From assembly GCA_900541975.1 (NCBI GenBank), contig UQLR01000018.1, positions 1 to 41,015 of the forward strand: 41,015 bases of DNA, written 5' to 3'. This document shows, piece by piece, positions 32,663-41,015 of this stretch (positions within the stretch are counted from its first letter, which is position 1; the number at the start of each line of letters is the position of its first letter). The position numbers and the translations under genes were made by a program. The notes beneath the pieces are model-generated. The model did not search any database and was not told where the DNA came from. It was given only the letters and a program-made list of their open reading frames with translations. Source of the stretch: an uncultured Oscillospiraceae bacterium. Lineage in GTDB: Bacteria > Bacillota > Clostridia > Oscillospirales > Acutalibacteraceae.

Positions 32663-32677
32663 ACTTTGCTTTTATTC

Positions 32678-32706
32678 ATTGTACAACATATTTTTTTTGC
32701 TTACAA
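32678..32706 (-). promoter_or_regulatory. Promoter of the membrane protein gene
   Basis: Minus strand TTGTAA (32706-32701), 17-base spacer, TACAAT (32683-32678), 52 bases before the GTG start. Confidence 0.65.
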
Positions 32707-32917
32707 GCCCAATTTAGGTATATCATAAGGATTTAAAAATATATTCACAAACCGTTTTATGCCGGCGGCGCATATTTCTTGCATTTGCAATTATATTTTT
32801 ATAAAATTGCAAAACTTTCTTGTTTTATATTACCAACCCTATGCGGTTTTTTTTAAAATTTTATTTTCATATTAGAATAATAAGCGAAATGTTTTTTGCT
32901 GTCTTTTTCTGTAAAAT

Positions 32918-32946
32918 TTGTAAACGTAAGAAAGTTGTGGTATATT
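32918..32946 (+). promoter_or_regulatory. Promoter of the phosphohexomutase gene
   Basis: TTGTAA (32918-32923), 17-base spacer, TATATT (32941-32946), about 95 bases before the start. Other TATA-like steps follow directly, so the exact start is uncertain. The A+T-rich stretch 32707-32917 shows no other feature. Confidence 0.55.
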
Positions 32947-33040
32947 ATATACTGTATCTTTATAAATGAAGAGAAATAAAGAAAGAAAATAATAGATAAG
33001 CAAGAACAGTACATCTTACTTTTGAAGGGGTGTTTTTAGA

Positions 33041-34762
33041 ATGGAAACAAAAACGCTTTATCAGCTGTGGCTTGAAAAAGCACTTGATGATAAGGACTTG
33101 ATGGATGAGCTGCAATCTATTGCCGGCAATCAAGATGAAATATACGACCGGTTTTACCGCAATCTTGAATTTGGCACAGCAGGACTGCGCGGCGTGATCG
33201 GTGCCGGCACAAACCGTATGAACATATATAACGTGCGCCTTGCAACTCAGGGCCTGGCAAATTATTTAAATAAAAAATATAAAGATAAAGACGCCGCCGT
33301 TGCCATTTCTTATGATTCCAGAATAAAATCTGCCCTTTTTGCACAGGAGGCGGCGCGCGTGCTTGCCGCAAACGGGATTCGTGCATATATTACAAGGGAG
33401 CTGCAGCCTACACCTGTGCTTTCCTTTGCCGTACGCCAGCTGCACTGCCAGGCCGGGATTATGGTTACTGCCAGCCACAATCCCGCCGCTTATAACGGCT
33501 ATAAATGTTACGGGCCGGACGGATGTCAGATGACAGATGACGATGCAAACGCCGTTTATGCAGAAATTCAGGCGGTTGACTGCTTCGAAGGCGTCAGACT
33601 GGCCGATTTTGAACGCGCTGTTGCAAGCGCCCGGATTGTTTATATAGACGACAGCCTGTATGAAACCTATTTACAAAAAGTAGCCCAGCAGGCGGTCACA
33701 CCCGGCATATGTGCCGGTGCCGGGCTAAAGGTTGTTTACACGCCGCTTAATGGTACGGGAAACAAGCTGGTACGCGAAATTTTAAAAAGAATAGGTATAG
33801 AGGACGTTTGCATTGTTAAAGAGCAGGAAAATCCCGACGGCAATTTTACAACTTGCCCGTATCCCAATCCTGAAATCAGGGATGCTTTGCAGCTGGGGCT
33901 GGCATTATGCCAGCAGGAGCAGGCGGATCTTCTGCTGGCTACCGACCCGGACAGCGACAGGGTAGGCGTTGCCGTCAAAGACAGCGGCGATTACCGCCTG
34001 ATTACAGGAAATGAAATGGGTATTATGCTGACCGACTACATTCTTTCGCGCCGCAGAGAAAAGAAAGACCTGCCGGAAAATCCCGTTGTTGTCAAGACGG
34101 TCGTTACAAGCATCCTGACCAACCGTATTTGTGAAAAATATGGCTGTCAGCTGATTAACGTGCTTACCGGGTTTAAATATATTGGGGAACAGATTCTGGA
34201 GCTCGAACAAAGGCGGGAAGAGAACCGTTATGTATTTGGGTTTGAAGAAAGCTATGGATATCTTGCCGGAACTTATGTAAGGGACAAAGACGCGGTCGTA
34301 GCCTCCATGCTGATTTGTGAAATGGCCGCATATTATAAGCGGCAGGGGAAAACGCTCGCCAACGTGATTGATTCCCTTTATCGGGAATATGGTTATTACC
34401 AAAACACCACGTTGAATTTTGGTTTTGCCGGTGCCGCCGGTATGGAAAAAATGAACGATATTATGACAAGCCTGCGCTATGACGCGCCGTCTTCCATTGC
34501 AGGCTTTGCCGTTATAAAGACAGATGACTATCTGCAGGGCGTTTCCAAGAATCTGGAAAACGGGAAAACAACGCCGATTACGCTTCCTAAGTCCAATGTC
34601 ATCGCGTATTCTCTGCAGGGCGGCCATTCTGTTATTGTACGCCCCAGCGGAACAGAACCCAAAATTAAGCTTTATATTACTGCGGTCGGAACCGACAAAC
34701 AAAATGCACAAATGTTGACCGAACGCCTTACAAAAGACAGCGAAAAAATCATGGGAGTTTAA
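33041..34762 (+). CDS. Phosphoglucomutase/phosphomannomutase (phospho-sugar mutase)
   Basis: 573 residues, ATG 33041 after GAAGGGGTGTTTTTAGA. Alpha-D-phosphohexomutase superfamily: the phosphoserine is in MVTASHNPAAYNGYK, the Mg2+ loop is ATDPDSDRVGVAV, the sugar-binding loop is FGFEESYGYLAG, and the C-terminal phosphate-binding loop is VRPSGTEPKIKLY. N-terminal FGTAGLRGVIGAGTNRMN is typical of the ~570-residue clostridial/PgcA-type enzymes. It interconverts glucose-1- and glucose-6-phosphate (or the mannose forms), which links extracellular starch use to glycolysis and wall sugars. Single gene with its own terminator at 34797. Confidence 0.95.
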   Translation: METKTLYQLWLEKALDDKDLMDELQSIAGNQDEIYDRFYRNLEFGTAGLRGVIGAGTNRMNIYNVRLATQGLANYLNKKYKDKDAAVAISYDSRIKSALFAQEAARVLAANGIRAYITRELQPTPVLSFAVRQLHCQAGIMVTASHNPAAYNGYKCYGPDGCQMTDDDANAVYAEIQAVDCFEGVRLADFERAVASARIVYIDDSLYETYLQKVAQQAVTPGICAGAGLKVVYTPLNGTGNKLVREILKRIGIEDVCIVKEQENPDGNFTTCPYPNPEIRDALQLGLALCQQEQADLLLATDPDSDRVGVAVKDSGDYRLITGNEMGIMLTDYILSRRREKKDLPENPVVVKTVVTSILTNRICEKYGCQLINVLTGFKYIGEQILELEQRREENRYVFGFEESYGYLAGTYVRDKDAVVASMLICEMAAYYKRQGKTLANVIDSLYREYGYYQNTTLNFGFAGAAGMEKMNDIMTSLRYDAPSSIAGFAVIKTDDYLQGVSKNLENGKTTPITLPKSNVIAYSLQGGHSVIVRPSGTEPKIKLYITAVGTDKQNAQMLTERLTKDSEKIMGV

Positions 34763-34796
34763 AGCTGGCCGTTTTTTATAAAAAATATAACTTTTC

Positions 34797-34827
34797 AGGA
34801 CAGATCTGTTGTGGTCTGTCCTTTTTA
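34797..34827 (+). terminator. Terminator of mutase gene
   Basis: AGGACAGA (34797-34804) pairs with TCTGTCCT (34815-34822), followed by TTTTTATTT. Confidence 0.85.
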
Positions 34828-34917
34828 TTTCCCGGAAAATAAATTCCTGCAAAAAGTACTGTTTTCGCTAAAAATTGCAACATTTTTTTATAACAAATTA
34901 AAAAACGAAAAAATTCC

Positions 34918-34970
34918 TTGCTTTATTCGAACAAAAGTTCTATAATATAACTAATAAAAACATTTGTTCG
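34918..34970 (+). promoter_or_regulatory. LexA-controlled promoter of dinB
   Basis: TTGCTT (34918-34923), 17-base spacer, TATAAT (34941-34946). An SOS box CGAACAAAAGTTCT (34928-34941) lies inside the spacer and a second one, CGAACAAATGTTTT on the minus strand (34970-34957), downstream of the -10. Both fit the CGAAC-N4-GTTCG consensus with one or two changes, so LexA repression is predicted. Confidence 0.85.
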
Positions 34971-34988
34971 ATCAGAGGTGCTGGTATT

Positions 34989-36239
34989 TTGTCCAGAGTT
35001 ATTTTGCATAGCGACTGCAACGCCTTCTATGCGTCGGTGGAATGCTGTTTACATCCATCCTTACAGGGGAAAGCAGTTGCCGTATGCGGAGATGCGGAAG
35101 CCCGGCATGGCATTGTTCTTGCAAAAAATGAAGCGGCTAAAGCATCTGGTGTAAAAACAGGAGAAACAATTTGGCAGGCAAAGAAAAAATGTCCGCATTT
35201 GGTTACGGTAAACGCACAGTTTGCACGTTATTTAGAATTTTCTGAAAAAGTGCGCGCAATTTATGCAGATTATACCAATCAGGTAGAACCATTTGGTCTG
35301 GATGAAGCCTGGTTGGATGTAACCGGAAGCCAACATCTGTTTGGAAACGGAATGCGTATTGCCGGGGAAATACGGCGGCGCGTCAAAAAAGAAGTCGGGA
35401 TCACCGTAAGCATAGGCGTCAGCTATAATAAGGTTTTCGCTAAATTAGGGAGCGATTACAAAAAGCCGGACGCGGTCACTTTGATTACAAAAGAAAATTA
35501 CCGGTCACTGCTCTGGCCTTTGCCGGTCGATGCGCTTCTGTATGTGGGTAAGGCCTTTAAGGAGAAACTGGCCCGCCTTGGTATTTATACCATTGGGGAA
35601 CTTGCAGCCTGCCGTTTAAATATACTTCAAAAAAATTTAGGAAAATGGGGAAATTGGCTTTATCTCGCGGCAAATGGGATGGAACACGCGCCTGTTTTGT
35701 CCCATGAATTTATCCGGCCTCCCCAATGGATTGGGAATTTCACCACTACTGTGCGCGATCTTCAGACAATGCAGGATATAAAAATTGTATTCAGCGCTCT
35801 TGCAGACAGCGTAGGCAGACGTATGCGCAGGCATAGGCTGTGCTGCCGGACAGTTTGCATTCATGTGCGCGACTGCGCGTTTACCACTTATACAAGACAA
35901 ATCAGGCTTTCTGTACCAACATGCATGACAGTAGATATTTTTCATACCGCTTTCTCGCTTTTTTGTGAAAATCATAAGGGAAAACGGGCGGTGCGCGCTC
36001 TTGGACTGCGCGTAGGAGATTTTCTTCCTGTAGAAACAGGTAGGCAGCTTTCTCTTTTTGAACAGGAGGAACAGCAGCGGACGCGCTGTGAACGTCTGCA
36101 ATGTGTTGCAGATACATTAAAAGACCGTTATGGAAGCGGCGTTCTGTTTCCTGCTTTGCATCTTGTTGATCAGCGGCTTTCCGGATTTGCGCATGAGGGA
36201 CTTTCTTCTGTACAGTGTAAAGATTCCAAATCAGAATAA
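34989..36239 (+). CDS. dinB: Y-family DNA polymerase (Pol IV type, translesion)
   Basis: 416 residues; TTG 34989 start after GAGGTGCTGGTATT. Palm motifs are complete: Asp9 in ILHSDCNAFYASVE and Asp105-Glu106 in EPFGLDEAWLDVTG; VSIGVSYNKVFAKLGSDYKKP follows. The little-finger domain starts near IRPPQWIGNFTTTVRDL. Close to the C-terminus RQLSLFEQ is a beta-clamp-binding motif. Copies damaged DNA with low fidelity. Two LexA boxes upstream put it in the SOS regulon. A weak hairpin with an A/T tract lies at about 36252-36305. Confidence 0.95.
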   Translation: MSRVILHSDCNAFYASVECCLHPSLQGKAVAVCGDAEARHGIVLAKNEAAKASGVKTGETIWQAKKKCPHLVTVNAQFARYLEFSEKVRAIYADYTNQVEPFGLDEAWLDVTGSQHLFGNGMRIAGEIRRRVKKEVGITVSIGVSYNKVFAKLGSDYKKPDAVTLITKENYRSLLWPLPVDALLYVGKAFKEKLARLGIYTIGELAACRLNILQKNLGKWGNWLYLAANGMEHAPVLSHEFIRPPQWIGNFTTTVRDLQTMQDIKIVFSALADSVGRRMRRHRLCCRTVCIHVRDCAFTTYTRQIRLSVPTCMTVDIFHTAFSLFCENHKGKRAVRALGLRVGDFLPVETGRQLSLFEQEEQQRTRCERLQCVADTLKDRYGSGVLFPALHLVDQRLSGFAHEGLSSVQCKDSKSE

Positions 36240-36360
36240 AAATCACATTTGAAAAATGTCGAAAAACAGAAAAAAGCGCAGGTGTACAAAACGACATTTT
36301 TTTATTTTTTTTTGAATATTTTTTAAAATAGTACCAAATATATAAAAAAATTAACATATT

Positions 36361-36401
36361 ATCACAAAACTATTGACTTTTTATAGCTTTGTGATTTATA
36401 T
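36361..36401 (+). promoter_or_regulatory. Promoter with overlapping inverted repeat (putative operator)
   Basis: ATCACAAAACTAT (36361-36373) and ATAGCTTTGTGAT (36383-36395) form an inverted repeat (12 of 13 pairs) around a 9-base centre. The likely -35 TTGACT (36373-36378) lies in the middle and a -10 TTATAT (36396-36401) directly after the right arm. Binding of a repressor here would block RNA polymerase. The regulator is unknown. Confidence 0.65.
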
Positions 36402-36456
36402 TCACTATATCCCCGGAATGTCTATTTCAATGAATATTAAAATTGGAGGGAAAAAC

Positions 36457-38232
36457 ATGATAAGCAAAAAGAAAAAAATTGCCAGTATTTTTATTGCGCT
36501 GTGTATGATGGCAACATGTGTATTTTCGTTTTCCATAAACACATTTGCAACAAGCAGCGATATGAGCGCTGCTGAGGTTGCCGCTGCTGCAAGTGAAAAC
36601 GGTCTGGCACAAAACATTCAAGACGGCGTTATTCTCCATGCGTGGAATTGGGACTATGACACCATAGCAGAGAATATGGCCGACATCGCCGCCGCCGGTT
36701 ACAGCGCCGTACAGACCTCTCCGGTACAGCAGCCCAGGGACTATGCGTCGTACTGGAATGAAGTAAGCACACAGTGGTGGAAATTTTATCAGCCGTTGAC
36801 GCTGTCCTTTTCGAACCAGTACACCTGGCTGGGGACAAAAAGCGATTTTGAGGAGATGTGTGATATAGCCGACTCTTACGGCGTGAAGGTCATTGTCGAT
36901 ATTGTCGCAAATCATATGGCAAATGTGAACGAAGATTACGGTAACTCTGCCAATAACCGTAACACAGGGATTCCGGCTTCTATTCGCAATAATGATAGCT
37001 ATTGGCATGTAAACAATATTTGGGCAAGCGATTCCAACCGCTATGATATGGTACAGGGCTCTATTGGCATGCCCGACCTGAACACCGGCAACAGCGAGGT
37101 ACAGGGCATGGTTATAGACCTGCTTGAAGAGTGCATTGATGCAGGCGCTTCCGGCTTCCGGTTTGACGCAGCCAAACACATAGAAGTACCGGAAGATACA
37201 TACGGTGCAGGCAGCAATTTCTGGCCTAATGTAATTGGCGCGGCGGAAAACTACGCTTCTGCACAAAAGGGAATTGACCTTTACTGTTATGGAGAAATTC
37301 TTTATACAGCATCAACAGCGCTGCATAATTACACAGAATATATGAGTATTACAGATAACCAAACCGGTGAAAATGTAAGAGACAACGTGATAAACTCCAA
37401 TGCTGCAGGCGCTGCCGCTTCAGGGTATGTTTTTAACGTGGGCGCTGACCACAGCGTCTTATGGGCAGAGTCTCATGACACATATGCGGACAATACCAGC
37501 AGAGGCGTTTCCGATGAAAATATTCGGCTTACGTGGGCAATCTTGGCTTCACGTAAAGATGCCACCTCTCTGTTCCTTGGGCGTCCAAGCAGTTGGAGCG
37601 GCGGTGTTATGGGGGAAAACGGAAACAACTCCTGGCAGCACAATGCTGTAAAAGAAGTCAATAAATTCCATAATAAATTTATTGGCAGCTCCGAATATTT
37701 AAGCTCCAGCGGCAGCGTAGTCATTAATGAACGCGGCAACCGTGGCGCAGTGCTTGTCAATCTTGGAAACAGCAGCGTTAACGTCAATGCAACGGCTCAC
37801 CAAATGCTTGATGGCACATACGCGGAACATGTATCCGGCGGAACCTTTACCGTTGAAAACGGTAGGATCAAAGGAACAATACCTGCAAAAGGTATAGCGG
37901 TTATTTATGACAGCGAACCCGTGTCCAATGCAAAAACCATTTATTTTTCAAATAATCTGCACTGGGACCAGGTTTACGCATATTGCTTTAAAAATACCAA
38001 CAGCAATGCCGCCTGGCCTGGGGTTACCATGCTTTATGAGAGTACAAACGAGTACGGAGAAGATATATATTCCTATACCTTTGACGGCACGCAGTATGAT
38101 TACGTCATTTTCAGCAACGGAAACGGTACGCAGACGGTAGACATACTGGTCGGAAGCAGTGGTACAGGTTACTATTGCACAACGCAAAACAGCCAGGGGA
38201 AATACCAGGTGGCTTCCTATACTTACGGGTAG
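36457..38232 (+). CDS. Secreted GH13 alpha-amylase with C-terminal starch-binding-like domain
   Basis: 591 residues. ATG 36457 after GGAGGGAAAAAC starts a signal peptide (MISKKKKIASIFIALCMMAT...); a frame from 36373 lacks an RBS. The mature chain has a GH13 barrel: region I DIVANH (148-153), nucleophile Asp237 in GFRFDAAKH, acid/base Glu280 in YGE and Asp341 in ESHD. The following beta domain ends near residue 485. Residues ~490-591 (KTIYFSNNLHWDQVYAYCF...AAWPGVTM...YDYVIFSNGNG) match CBM26/CBM25-type starch-binding domains. It hydrolyses alpha-1,4-glucan outside the cell. No dockerin is seen. Confidence 0.95.
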   Translation: MISKKKKIASIFIALCMMATCVFSFSINTFATSSDMSAAEVAAAASENGLAQNIQDGVILHAWNWDYDTIAENMADIAAAGYSAVQTSPVQQPRDYASYWNEVSTQWWKFYQPLTLSFSNQYTWLGTKSDFEEMCDIADSYGVKVIVDIVANHMANVNEDYGNSANNRNTGIPASIRNNDSYWHVNNIWASDSNRYDMVQGSIGMPDLNTGNSEVQGMVIDLLEECIDAGASGFRFDAAKHIEVPEDTYGAGSNFWPNVIGAAENYASAQKGIDLYCYGEILYTASTALHNYTEYMSITDNQTGENVRDNVINSNAAGAAASGYVFNVGADHSVLWAESHDTYADNTSRGVSDENIRLTWAILASRKDATSLFLGRPSSWSGGVMGENGNNSWQHNAVKEVNKFHNKFIGSSEYLSSSGSVVINERGNRGAVLVNLGNSSVNVNATAHQMLDGTYAEHVSGGTFTVENGRIKGTIPAKGIAVIYDSEPVSNAKTIYFSNNLHWDQVYAYCFKNTNSNAAWPGVTMLYESTNEYGEDIYSYTFDGTQYDYVIFSNGNGTQTVDILVGSSGTGYYCTTQNSQGKYQVASYTYG

Positions 38233-38320
38233 GCGTTCTCTATGATTTCTCATTGCAAAACGGCTGGTTGGTATAAAGGATAACGGCAAAGGAAAATGGA
38301 ATCAATCTATTCTATAAAGG

Positions 38321-38361
38321 AAAAGGCGGAACCATGGAATGATAAATGGTTCCGCCTTTTT
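38321..38361 (+). terminator. Terminator of amylase gene
   Basis: AAAAGGCGGAACCAT (38321-38335) and ATGGTTCCGCCTTTT (38346-38360) pair over 15 bases, followed by T. The stretch from here to 38560 has no gene that I can support. Confidence 0.9.
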
Positions 38362-38564
38362 GCAGCTTAAACAGATGCATTTCTTTCTTTTGTACAAATC
38401 CGCCCTTTGTACAAACAGAGACCATAGCACAAAGAAGATACATACGGAAAGGATGCAAAACGATGTTAAAATAAAAAATATTTGTTACAAACAGCAAAAA
38501 GAACACAGCAAAGTTTTTTGTCCATATAAAAATATTATCTAAAAAACAAAAATAAATAAAATTT

Positions 38565-38613
38565 CCGCTCTTTCCCGGTAAACCGTAAAGCCGGAAAAAG
38601 GGCGGTGTTTTTT
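38565..38613 (+). terminator. Second terminator-like hairpin
   Basis: CCGCTCTTTCCCGG (38565-38578) faces CCGGAAAAAGGGCGG (38591-38605), an imperfect 14-15 bp stem followed by TGTTTTTT. There is no obvious gene in front of it apart from the amylase, so it may back up the first terminator or end a small RNA. Confidence 0.6.
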
Positions 38614-38737
38614 AGAAAAAATATATTTGAAAAAAGGCATATAAAATTTTAAAAATAGTTTGTCCATTAGCACGTCCATTTTTATTTTATTGGGGATTAT
38701 TGATGCAACGCCGTCCTCCATTTTTATGAAAAGTGTA

Positions 38738-38766
38738 TTGACATATATGGAAAAATGTGGTATAAA
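38738..38766 (+). promoter_or_regulatory. Promoter of the small dockerin protein gene
   Basis: TTGACA (38738-38743), 17-base spacer, TATAAA (38761-38766). It is followed by a leader of about 190 bases before ATG 38961 that contains a second possible start (GTG 38853). Confidence 0.8.
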
Positions 38767-38960
38767 ATACGTAGAATTATTTTAAAAAATGTATATATTG
38801 TTCAAATTTCAGTGGATAAAAAGTAACAAAACCCAGTCTGTGCAGCCGGGAGGTGAAAGACACAAAAACAAAAAGACAGCGCAAAAGGCAAAAAGCAGAA
38901 GAGCTATGTATTTTATTTATGGAAACTGTTTTCACATGGGCGAGCGCATGTAAGGAGGGA

Positions 38961-39596
38961 ATGCAACATGAAACAATAAACAAGCCGGTTTGTTTTTTGT
39001 TAACGTGCCTGCTGCTGTGCAGCGTGTTTATGCTGCCGGCTGGCGCGCAGGAGCAGCCTGACCAAGCCTCGCTGTTGCAGGTGTTTAAAGAGTATTTGGA
39101 TGCAGAGGGGATAAAATATACTGATCCATCTATGCCGGAAGTAGAGACAGTATCCGTTACTTTTCAAACTTATTCAGAAGGCTGGACGATTTTTTTAGGG
39201 TTTTATGGTCCGATAATGCCAATGCCTACCTCAGACAGAATCGGTAAATATGTCTTTTATTCTGTTAATTGGTATGAGCCTTATCAAATCGGCCTGTATG
39301 CAGAAAAGGACGGGACGGTTTTAACGTTGAAAGAAGCCTATGAAGCAGGGGAGATAGATATAGCCTGTGTAGTAAACGATGGAACATTCAATGCATACCT
39401 TGCAGGGGACGCAAATACAGACGGCGTTGTCAATGTAAGTGATGTTTTAATGGTACAAAAGGTTATTGCCAACGAAATAGACGGTTCTATCGGGTCGTTT
39501 GACTCGTATGCAAGGCTGTGCGATTATAACGGGGATGGAGAGATTACCGTAAAAGACGTTTTAGCAATGCAAAAATATGTAGCAAAGGTGGCTTAA
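38961..39596 (+). CDS. Small secreted dockerin protein
   Basis: 211 residues from ATG 38961 with TAAGGAGGG just upstream (short spacing); a GTG at 38853, also with an RBS-like GGGAG, would add a very basic 36-residue leader. The chosen start gives a signal peptide (MQHETINKPVCFLLTCLLL...LPAGA). Residues ~30-140 (VETVSVTFQTYSEGWTIFLGFYG...) are unknown. Residues ~150-211 are a type I dockerin with two Ca-binding repeats (GDANTDGVVNVSDVLMVQKVIA and DYNGDGEITVKDVLAMQKYVA). It is followed 62 bases later by a subtilisin-like gene. Confidence 0.85.
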   Translation: MQHETINKPVCFLLTCLLLCSVFMLPAGAQEQPDQASLLQVFKEYLDAEGIKYTDPSMPEVETVSVTFQTYSEGWTIFLGFYGPIMPMPTSDRIGKYVFYSVNWYEPYQIGLYAEKDGTVLTLKEAYEAGEIDIACVVNDGTFNAYLAGDANTDGVVNVSDVLMVQKVIANEIDGSIGSFDSYARLCDYNGDGEITVKDVLAMQKYVAKVA

Positions 39597-39658
39597 AGCA
39601 AGACGGGAAAAAGGGGTTTAAAGACAAAAAATAAAGAAATGGAAAGGGTTTGAGGAGC

Positions 39659-41015
39659 ATGCGTAAACATAAAGTTATGAAAAAATGTCTCTCTATCTGT
39701 CTGGCGCTTTTGCTGTGCGCGCTACCCGTGAGCATCTACGCAGCCGGCGAAACGGCGCAGACGGCAGCTCCGGCGGAGCAGAAAATTTCCGATACTTTAT
39801 ACGAAGAGTTTGCACGTCTGGAAGCCCAAGGAAAAAATATGGCGGAAGAAAAAATCCCGGTCTGGGTCTGGTATAAAGACGTCAACCAAACGCAGGTTGA
39901 CAATATTACCAAGGCAAGAACAGGCCTGACGGTGGAAAATGCGGCGGTCGATTATGCCATGCCCAGCCCGGCACTGCTCAACAGCCTGCAAAACGAGGAG
40001 CCGGGCAGCCAGGCGCAGATGCAGGCCTATCTGGCGGCAACAGCGCAGGCAAGGGCGCTGGAAGCCCAAAGGGCAGATACCCTGATCATGACAAGGCGCG
40101 AGGTTGCAAGGGAACAATACAATACAAAAAGTGCCGCAATCATAGAAGAGACAAATTTGGATGAAGATGATATAATATTTAAAAGCCAGTATGCGCCGAT
40201 GATTATAGCAGAAATGACACAAGAAGAAATCGAACGCATGGTGGAAAGTACAAATATTGAAACGGTGGAGCTTTACGAGCAAGGAGAAGAGGAAGAATGT
40301 ACACTTGAGGTGGATCTGGAACAAATGGCATCTGTTAAACAGACGCTTGGTTTGGATAAAGTGTATAATGAAATCGGGCTGACAGGGCAAAATGTAAAGG
40401 TTGGAATGTTTGAAGTAGGGCCGCCAATCCCAAATTCAGAAATTACATTTACAATAGTAGGAACGGGGTTGGAGCAACAGGATCATGCAACCAATACTGC
40501 CAGGGCCCTTGCAAGCTCTGAAGTTGGCATTGCGCCCAACATTACGCTATATGCAACTAACGCTGATTATAGTAATATTGAGCAGATGATCAGTTCAGGT
40601 GTGAGAGTGATAAATGTCAGTTTCGGGTGGAGAGTAGCCGACACTCCTTATTCATCATATGATAAATGGTTTGATCATATTGCTGCACAACATCATATTT
40701 TATTGGTTTGTTCTGCCGGTAATAATGATTTAGAGAATGGAGTTCGTCCAAATCATCCCATTTTATCTCCCGCTATGGCTGATAATACGCTTGCTGTTGG
40801 AGCTTATAGCGATCAATATACAAGCACAAATTTTTCAGACGATATACTGGAAGATTATAGCAGATACAATAACAAGTCTGGATGCGCAAAACCAGATATC
40901 ATTGCCCCTGCAAACGTATTAGGAGGCGGTACCAGCACATCAGCGCCCATTGTCACCGGTATTGTTGCCTTAATGCTGGAGTTCAAGCCCTCCCTTGCCT
41001 ACCAGCCGCATCTCA
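39659..41015 (+). CDS. Secreted subtilisin-like (S8) serine protease, cut by window edge
   Basis: 452 residues visible from ATG 39659 (RBS TTGAGGAGC), still open at the window end. Signal peptide MRKHKVMKKCLSICLALLLCAL...; then an ~195-residue pro-region. The S8 domain begins near LGLDKVYNEIGLTGQNVKVGMFEVG. The catalytic His is in DHATNTARALA and Ser in GGGTSTSAPIVTGIVALML; the oxyanion Asn is in VCSAGNND. The usual catalytic Asp (V-x-V-I-D-S-G) is Glu here (VGMFEVG). Probably has a C-terminal dockerin or anchor outside the window. Likely secreted for protein breakdown. Confidence 0.9.
   Translation, partial: MRKHKVMKKCLSICLALLLCALPVSIYAAGETAQTAAPAEQKISDTLYEEFARLEAQGKNMAEEKIPVWVWYKDVNQTQVDNITKARTGLTVENAAVDYAMPSPALLNSLQNEEPGSQAQMQAYLAATAQARALEAQRADTLIMTRREVAREQYNTKSAAIIEETNLDEDDIIFKSQYAPMIIAEMTQEEIERMVESTNIETVELYEQGEEEECTLEVDLEQMASVKQTLGLDKVYNEIGLTGQNVKVGMFEVGPPIPNSEITFTIVGTGLEQQDHATNTARALASSEVGIAPNITLYATNADYSNIEQMISSGVRVINVSFGWRVADTPYSSYDKWFDHIAAQHHILLVCSAGNNDLENGVRPNHPILSPAMADNTLAVGAYSDQYTSTNFSDDILEDYSRYNNKSGCAKPDIIAPANVLGGGTSTSAPIVTGIVALMLEFKPSLAYQPHL

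Noticed and set aside
33905..34852. 315-codon minus-strand frame opposite the mutase gene
   Set aside because: It is antisense to the conserved mutase gene; no RBS or domain support.
36427..37266. 279-codon minus-strand frame opposite the amylase gene
   Set aside because: Antisense shadow of the signal peptide and catalytic domain of the amylase; no domains.
38853..38960. GTG 38853 as start of the dockerin protein
   Set aside because: Would place a highly basic 36-residue leader before the signal peptide, so export would be unlikely; ATG 38961 gives a normal signal peptide. Spacing to its RBS is short, so some doubt remains.
1..41015. Possible CRISPR array, rRNA or tRNA genes
   Set aside because: No regularly spaced repeats, no rRNA-like conserved blocks and no convincing cloverleaf with a T-arm were noticed on either strand; a tRNAscan or CRISPR search would be decisive.

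Overview
The window comes from a low-to-moderate G+C Firmicute, most likely a gut-type Clostridia of the Ruminococcaceae/Oscillospiraceae kind. Evidence: dockerin-bearing secreted proteins, a secreted GH13 amylase with a C-terminal starch-binding-like domain, a T-box-controlled trp operon, a tetrahydrofolate riboswitch in front of an ECF folate transporter gene, LexA boxes of the CGAAC-N4-GTTCG type, and strong AGGAGG ribosome binding sites. No rRNA, tRNA or CRISPR array was seen.

Region 1 (1-13.75 kb) is an accessory, A+T-rich, decaying mobile/defence island. It holds the 3' part of a large serine recombinase, an Mrr-like nuclease, two fragments related to the 3' end of 23S rRNA uracil methyltransferase genes (about 1.48 and 13.7 kb), a double-HTH regulator, a rolling-circle Rep gene, a second serine recombinase, a RhuM-family gene and a methyltransferase. 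Several mobile-element genes are broken: in-frame stops in the HTH gene (TAA), rep (TAG) and recombinase (TGA), an out-of-frame recombinase/RhuM junction, and a +1 T in a T7 run in rhuM. In the middle sits an intact 1457-residue gene (2478-6851, minus strand) coding for a metallophosphoesterase fused to a NACHT/STAND NTPase and a long helical C-terminal part. This is the best candidate in the window for a poorly described defence system.

Region 2 (13.9-22.6 kb): a nitroreductase, a degraded stretch and a TetR regulator converge on a complete seven-gene trp operon (trpE-G-D-C-F-B-A, minus strand). The operon has overlapping genes, a canonical promoter, a T-box leader with a UGG (Trp) specifier and an antiterminator/terminator. 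A bidirectional terminator separates it from the TetR gene.

Region 3 (22.6-31.3 kb): a large secreted papain-like protease / GLUG / dockerin / DUF3089 fusion; a promoter-THF riboswitch-terminator unit controlling folT; a LexA-box-controlled pair of small genes including a sigma-region-4-like HTH protein; a small Cys-rich protein; and a pgeF - HPr-kinase-like - lipoprotein cluster.

Region 4 (31.3-41 kb): a single-pass membrane protein, a phosphohexomutase, a LexA-controlled Y-family DNA polymerase, a secreted alpha-amylase with an inverted repeat over its promoter, a small secreted dockerin protein and the 5' part of a secreted subtilisin-like protease cut by the window edge. The secreted dockerin proteins, protease and amylase fit a lifestyle of extracellular polymer breakdown.
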